Made by a program: the position numbers and the translations under genes
Notes under the pieces: generated by a model
What the model was told of the DNA's origin: nothing
Databases searched by the model: none
The model's input: only the letters and a program-made list of their open reading frames with translations
DNA from: Flavobacteriaceae bacterium
GTDB lineage: Bacteria > Bacteroidota > Bacteroidia > Flavobacteriales > Flavobacteriaceae
NCBI GenBank assembly: GCA_030618945.1
Contig: JAUXCI010000061.1
Coordinates: 1-10,838 of the forward strand
Direction of reading: 5' to 3'
DNA length: 10,838 nucleotides
Shown here: positions 7,092 through 10,838 of the stretch, piece after piece
Layout of the letters: the number at the start of each line of letters is the position of its first letter
How positions within the stretch are numbered: the first letter of the stretch is position 1

Positions 7092-8414
7092 TTACTCGGT
7101 TTTGGTCAGCATTTTTTCTAATTCCTCTAATGGTACACCTTTGGTCTCAGGCATAATAAATTTAACAAACAGCAATTGCAGTACCATCATAAATGCGAAT
7201 ATGGCAAATACCGTTCCAGCACCAATTGTTCCAAATAAGAAGGGTACCATCGATGGTATGATCGCCGCTAAAACCCAATGTGTAGTTGTTCCAAATGATT
7301 GACCGGAAGCTCTTAGTTGATCTGGGAAAACTTCAGATATGAATACCCATATTACAGTACCCTGCCCTATAGCATGAGAGGCTATGAATACAAATAGAAA
7401 TATAGGTACTGACATTCCTTCCCATTCAAAAAAGAATGCCATCGAAACCAGAGATAAGGATAGAATATATCCAACAGATCCTATATACATTAATTTTTTT
7501 CGGCCTAGCTTGTCAATCAAAGAGATACCAATTAACGTAAACACCATATTGGTAACACCAATTCCAATTGAGCTTAAAAGCGCTGTGCTTTCTCCTAACC
7601 CAGCTTCCTGAAATATCCTCGGGGCATAATATAAAAACGCATTTATCCCTGATAATTGATTGAAAAAAGCGATTAAAAAGGCAAGAATTAAAGGAAATCT
7701 GTATTTTTTCATGAAAATATTTTCATTACTGCTGTGATGGTCCTTTTGACTTTCTTCAATGTCAGTTATCATTTTATCTACATCATCATCCGGATTAAGT
7801 AATTGTAATGTTTTTCCAGCTTCATCTCTTCTTCCATGAAGTAATAACCATCTCGGGCTTTTTGGAACAGTCATAACAAGTAAGGTATAAATAAAAGCGG
7901 GTATGGCTTCTACACCTACCATCCATCTCCAAGCGTTTTCACCTATGTTACTAAGTAAATAGTTAGAGAAGAAAGCTACCAGTATACCCAAAACAATATT
8001 AAATTGATAAAATCCTACAAGACGACCCCTGTCTTTAGCCGGAGCAATTTCAGAAACATATGCCGGAGCAGCAACCGTTGAAGCGCCAACCCCAATTCCA
8101 CCAATAAACCTAAACGCCGCAAAAGTAATTGGATCATTTACAAGGGCTGATCCTAAAGCAGATATGGTATATAAAACACCAATCCAGATCAGTGTATTCT
8201 TTCTGCCTATTTTATTAGTCGGAATCCCACCAAACATGGCACCGATTACGGTTCCCCATAGCGCCATAGCCATTACTACTGAGCCGTGAAATACGTCTGA
8301 AGATCCCCATAAATTTTGAAGCTGTTGATCGGCTCCTGAAATAACAACAGTATCAAAGCCAAAAAGGAATCCAGCCAAGGCTACAATAATTGACCATAAG
8401 GTAATTTTATTCAT
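7092..8414 (-). CDS. MFS sugar porter-family inner-membrane transporter
   Basis: The 440-residue protein is a 12-helix major facilitator of the sugar porter family, likely a proton-coupled importer of a monosaccharide or disaccharide across the inner membrane. Sugar-porter marks are GFDTVVISGA in helix 1 (19-28), the loop 2-3 motif NKIGRK (67-72), RFIGGIGVG (102-110), PAYVSEIAPAKDRGRL (117-131), PKSPRWLLLHGRRDEA (184-199) before the central cytoplasmic loop, QLSGINAFLYYAP (253-265) in helix 7, the repeated DKLGRKK (301-307), and PETKGVPLEELEKM (422-435) after the last helix. The stretch at about 205-236 is the hydrophilic intracellular loop. The start MNKITLWSIIVALAGFLFGF puts helix 1 directly at the N-terminus, as usual. 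It is the first gene of the minus-strand group and sits 4 bases from the kinase gene. Fructose is the likeliest substrate given that neighbour; specificity cannot be read from the sequence. Confidence 0.93.
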   Translation of the reverse strand: MNKITLWSIIVALAGFLFGFDTVVISGADQQLQNLWGSSDVFHGSVVMAMALWGTVIGAMFGGIPTNKIGRKNTLIWIGVLYTISALGSALVNDPITFAAFRFIGGIGVGASTVAAPAYVSEIAPAKDRGRLVGFYQFNIVLGILVAFFSNYLLSNIGENAWRWMVGVEAIPAFIYTLLVMTVPKSPRWLLLHGRRDEAGKTLQLLNPDDDVDKMITDIEESQKDHHSSNENIFMKKYRFPLILAFLIAFFNQLSGINAFLYYAPRIFQEAGLGESTALLSSIGIGVTNMVFTLIGISLIDKLGRKKLMYIGSVGYILSLSLVSMAFFFEWEGMSVPIFLFVFIASHAIGQGTVIWVFISEVFPDQLRASGQSFGTTTHWVLAAIIPSMVPFLFGTIGAGTVFAIFAFMMVLQLLFVKFIMPETKGVPLEELEKMLTKTE

Positions 8415-8705
8415 AGAATTAGATTTTTTTAAAAGAGATCACAAGATAGGATAATTGACTGATTCCGAAAAATCAACTGTAAGAAGGCCTGCCTTTAATT
8501 AAATCCATTTTTTATAAGGATGCTTGTCAATACCTAATTCACAGGTTTTATTTAGTAAAAATTGATTTTTTATCGTTGATTTTCTGTCATCTGTCGAATA
8601 TATTTCAAAAAGAGGCTTGTTAGCTTGATTTTTGCAAAAGATTTAGTTCATATAGATTGGGTATTTTATTGATCTCGAATGCCTTCTTAAAGAAAGATAA
8701 AAAAT
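8415..8705. promoter_or_regulatory. Divergent intergenic region between MFS gene and NagB-like gene
   Basis: This 291-bp AT-rich stretch must hold the promoters of both divergent genes. It contains the motif TTGATTTT three times on the plus strand (8562, 8576, 8625) and once inverted (AAAAATCAA at 8468-8476), a short inverted repeat AAGGC-CT-GCCTT (8484-8495), and the 10-bp palindrome TTTAATTAAA (8494-8503). I found no convincing promoter for the MFS gene. No gene is supported here; a small minus-strand frame across 8620-8805 overlaps the start of the real plus-strand gene and has no family features. Confidence 0.6.
8576..8606 (+). promoter_or_regulatory. Candidate promoter of the NagB-like/PIG-L gene
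   Basis: A TTG at 8576-8578 is followed after 20 bases by TATATTTC (8599-8606), one mismatch from the Bacteroidota -7 consensus TAnnTTTG and with the right spacing. The implied leader is about 90-95 bases. The TTG forms part of one of the TTGATTTT repeats, so a protein binding these repeats could affect this promoter. AT-rich sequence yields such matches by chance, so confidence is low. Confidence 0.28.
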
Positions 8706-10616
8706 ATGTATAAGAAATTAGAGTACGAAGAAGCGGGAAAATTTGAAGAAACAAGATTTGAAAAGATTCACAATGTTGTTTTCGATAATTCAAATATTGC
8801 ATCAATTGCTGTAGCCCAGGAAATTGCCGACTTGATCAGGACCAAACAGGCAAGTTATAAAAAATGTGTTTTAGGTTTGGCAACAGGATCTTCTCCAATA
8901 AAGGTCTATGAAGAATTGGTTAGAATGCATCAGGAAGAGGAGCTTAGCTTTAAAAATGTAGTAACATTTAATCTTGATGAATACTATCCGATGACACGTG
9001 AGAACACGCAAAGTTATTGGTATTTTATGCATGAACATTTATTTAACCATGTTGATATCCTGCCTGAAAATATAAATGTTCCAAGTGGTGAGGTAAAAGC
9101 AGAAGAAGTTTATCAGTTCTGTATCGATTATGAATTAAAGATCAAGGAAGCAGGAGGTTTGGATTTTCAACTTTTAGGAATTGGTAGAACGGGACATATT
9201 GGGTTTAACGAACCTGGATCACATTTAAATTCGGGCACAAGAAATATTACACTTGACCATATCACAAGAATTGATGCCGCTACATCTTTTGTAGGGATAG
9301 AGCATGTGCCTAGAGTTGCGATCTCGAGGGGGATCGGGACCATCAGAAAGGCAAAAAGAATTGTTTTGCTTGCCTGGGGTGTTAATAAGGCAGAGGTTTT
9401 AAAGGAAACAATCGAAGGTGAAATAACTGCAGATGTGCCGGCCACCTATTTACAAAGACATGCAAATGTAACCTTTGTGCTTGATGAGGGTGCCTCAAAT
9501 GACCTTACCCGTATAAAGACACCTTGGTTGGTTACAAATTGCATCTGGACAGAAGAATTAAAGGCCAAAGCAGTTGTATGGCTGAGTATGAAACTTGAAA
9601 AGTCTATTTTAAAACTTACGGATAAAGATTATAACTATCATGGAATGTCTAGTTTGTTGGTTGAACAGGGGTCAGCCTATCAAATGAACATAAACATGTT
9701 TAATAAGTTACAACATACCATTACCGGATGGCCGGGAGGAAAACCGAATGCGGACGATACAAATCGACCTGAAAGAAATACACCAGCTAAAAAGCGTGTA
9801 ATCATTTTTAGTCCTCACCCAGATGATGATGTAATTTCTATGGGAGGTACATTTGATAGATTGGTTGAACAAGGTCATGATGTTCATGTAGTATATCAAA
9901 CTTCGGGAAACATTGCAGTATCTGACGAGGAAGCATTAAAATTTGCAGAAGTTTCACTTGAATTGAATGGAGATGAATCATCTGCATCTCAAATTATTAA
10001 GGATTTAGATGCTAAGCAAGAATACGATCTTGATACGGCAACTGTCAGGGGTTTAAAAGGATTGATAAGAAGAAAGGAATCTGTGGCAGCTACGAGATAT
10101 ATGGGTGTTCCTGATGAACAAGTTCATTTCTTAGATCTACCATTTTATGAAACCGGACGCGTTAAGAAAGAGAAATTAAGTGATGCGGATGTTAAAATCA
10201 TGTGTAACATTATTGAAGAAGTAAAGCCACATCAAATTTACGCCGCCGGTGATCTTGCTGACCCTCATGGTACGCATAAAGTTTGTTTGGATGCTTTGTT
10301 TTTAGCTCTGGCAGAACTTAAAAAAGAAAAGTATATGGATGATTGTTGGGTTTGGTTGTATCGAGGCGCATGGCACGAATGGGATATCCATGATGTTGAG
10401 ATGGCGGTTCCAATGAGCCCTGACCAAGTATTAAAGAAAAAACAAGCGATTTTCTATCATCAATCTCAAAAAGATGGCGTAATGTTCCAAGGCGACGATT
10501 CAAGAGAATTCTGGATGCGTGCAGAGGATAGAAATAAGGAAACTGCCAAGAAATACAATAAATTAGGGATGGCTGATTACGCGGCTTTCGAAGCTTTTAA
10601 AAGATATCATTATTAA
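8706..10616 (+). CDS. NagB-like isomerase/deaminase domain fused to a PIG-L/LmbE deacetylase domain
   Basis: The 636-residue cytoplasmic protein has two enzyme-like domains. Residues about 20-290 match glucosamine-6-phosphate deaminase (NagB): LGLATGSSPIKVYEEL (phosphate-binding region, 56-71), VVTFNLDEYY (Asp91, equal to E. coli Asp72), GIGRTGHIGFNEPGS (158-172). His164 and Glu169 correspond to E. coli His143 and Glu148, but Thr162 stands where catalytic Asp141 would be. After a linker, residues about 364-636 form a PIG-L/LmbE domain with zinc-site motif FSPHPDDD (His371, Asp374) and DPHGTHKVC (His524 as likely third ligand); this superfamily removes N-acetyl groups from GlcNAc-type sugars. 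Such fusions are known in Bacteroidota, where they are annotated as glucosamine-6-phosphate deaminase-like. A combined deacetylase plus deaminase for GlcNAc-6-P is an attractive inference, but the Asp-to-Thr change leaves the NagB activity uncertain. The ATG at 8706 follows an A-rich AGAAAGAT leader and no better start is seen upstream. Confidence 0.93.
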   Translation: MYKKLEYEEAGKFEETRFEKIHNVVFDNSNIASIAVAQEIADLIRTKQASYKKCVLGLATGSSPIKVYEELVRMHQEEELSFKNVVTFNLDEYYPMTRENTQSYWYFMHEHLFNHVDILPENINVPSGEVKAEEVYQFCIDYELKIKEAGGLDFQLLGIGRTGHIGFNEPGSHLNSGTRNITLDHITRIDAATSFVGIEHVPRVAISRGIGTIRKAKRIVLLAWGVNKAEVLKETIEGEITADVPATYLQRHANVTFVLDEGASNDLTRIKTPWLVTNCIWTEELKAKAVVWLSMKLEKSILKLTDKDYNYHGMSSLLVEQGSAYQMNINMFNKLQHTITGWPGGKPNADDTNRPERNTPAKKRVIIFSPHPDDDVISMGGTFDRLVEQGHDVHVVYQTSGNIAVSDEEALKFAEVSLELNGDESSASQIIKDLDAKQEYDLDTATVRGLKGLIRRKESVAATRYMGVPDEQVHFLDLPFYETGRVKKEKLSDADVKIMCNIIEEVKPHQIYAAGDLADPHGTHKVCLDALFLALAELKKEKYMDDCWVWLYRGAWHEWDIHDVEMAVPMSPDQVLKKKQAIFYHQSQKDGVMFQGDDSREFWMRAEDRNKETAKKYNKLGMADYAAFEAFKRYHY

Positions 10617-10637
10617 AATGTATTTGAATATTTATTG

Positions 10638-10691
10638 AAACCATCTTTTTGGGATTTAACAAATTTTAAGCTCCTGAAAGATGGTTTTTTT
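10638..10691 (+). terminator. Stem-loop terminator after the NagB-like gene
   Basis: The arms AAACCATCTTT (10638-10648) and AAAGATGGTTT (10677-10687) pair perfectly over 11 bases. A run of seven T (10685-10691) follows on the plus strand. The 28-base interior can extend the stem imperfectly through GGGA/TCCT. It lies 22 bases after the stop codon, so it ends that transcript, or attenuates read-through into the next gene. Confidence 0.8.
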
Positions 10692-10704
10692 GATTATTAA
10701 TGAA

Positions 10705-10838
10705 ATGAATAAATCAATTTATATGTGTAAAAAGATTTTTTTAATTATACTAATAATAGGCACCTTCTTTGTGGCTAAGGCTCAGGAAAAAGAAAAACGG
10801 GAATTTAATTTAATGCCCTGGCCTCAGGAATTTAATGC
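10705..10838 (+). CDS. Secreted protein N-terminus, possibly GH20-like glycoside hydrolase (3' truncated)
   Basis: An open frame of 44 full codons runs off the right edge. It starts with a signal peptide: MNKSIYMCKKIFLIILII, then GTFFVAKAQ as the likely cleavage region. Met7 (codon at 10723) is an equally plausible start, and only the hydrophobic core after it is essential. The mature part visible is EKEKREFNLMPWPQEFNA. A short LMPWPQ-like segment soon after the signal peptide is what I would expect at the N-terminal domain of Bacteroidota beta-N-acetylhexosaminidases (family GH20), and the NagB-like gene just upstream would suit GlcNAc release. Too little is visible to be sure; any exported enzyme remains possible. 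The gene lies 13 bases beyond the terminator T run, so it may be expressed by read-through or from a promoter within the short gap. Confidence 0.6.
   Translation, partial: MNKSIYMCKKIFLIILIIGTFFVAKAQEKEKREFNLMPWPQEFN

Noticed and set aside
7102..7611. Plus-strand open frames of 66 and 75 codons
   Set aside because: They are antisense shadows of the MFS transporter gene, whose membrane helices and motifs are unambiguous.
8474..8481. TACAGTTG on the minus strand as a -7 element for the MFS gene
   Set aside because: It is one mismatch from TAnnTTTG, but there is no TTG at the required 19-21 base distance upstream.
8620..8805. Minus-strand open frame of 61 codons in the divergent region
   Set aside because: It overlaps the first 100 bases of the NagB-like gene, its low-complexity composition reflects AT-rich DNA, and no family is recognisable.
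9167..9445. Minus-strand open frame of 92 codons
   Set aside because: It lies opposite the NagB-like domain, which is clearly coding on the plus strand; no motif or start context supports it.

Overview
The window looks like chromosomal DNA of a member of the Bacteroidota, most likely a Flavobacteriia-type organism. The evidence is an AT-rich composition, a SusC/SusD outer-membrane pair whose SusC signal peptide ends in FSQ followed by a carboxypeptidase-regulatory-like domain, A/T-rich leaders without clear Shine-Dalgarno sequences, and a NagB-like/PIG-L fusion protein of a type known from Bacteroidota. Genus and species cannot be assigned from sequence reading alone.

Layout. At the left edge (1-1176, + strand) are the C-terminal ATPase part of a sensor histidine kinase and its OmpR/PhoB-type response regulator, one base apart. 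They converge on a minus-strand sugar locus, and a perfect 32-bp palindrome at 1181-1212 separates the two as a bidirectional terminator. The minus-strand locus reads, in transcription order, MFS sugar transporter (8414-7092), PfkB-family fructokinase-like kinase (7087-6203), a 307-bp non-coding gap with candidate regulatory sites, SusC-like TonB-dependent transporter (5895-2806) and SusD-like lipoprotein (2793-1231). Diverging from the MFS gene across a 291-bp intergenic region is a plus-strand gene (8706-10616) for a two-domain protein: a NagB-type glucosamine-6-phosphate isomerase/deaminase-like domain fused to a PIG-L/LmbE-type deacetylase domain. A stem-loop terminator (10638-10691) follows. 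A truncated secreted protein then begins at 10705; its N-terminus resembles a glycoside hydrolase, possibly GH20.

How the parts fit. SusC/SusD would bring an oligosaccharide across the outer membrane, the MFS porter would carry a monosaccharide or disaccharide across the inner membrane, and the kinase would phosphorylate it. The combination resembles fructose/fructan or sucrose utilisation loci of Bacteroidota, but no glycoside hydrolase of that locus (for example GH32) lies in the window. The right-hand block points instead to amino-sugar (GlcNAc) metabolism. The most interesting items are the NagB-like/PIG-L fusion, which has threonine where the E. coli NagB catalytic Asp141 would be, and a 16-bp perfect palindrome in the leader of susC. 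I see no RNA gene, CRISPR array, insertion sequence or clearly novel multi-gene system.
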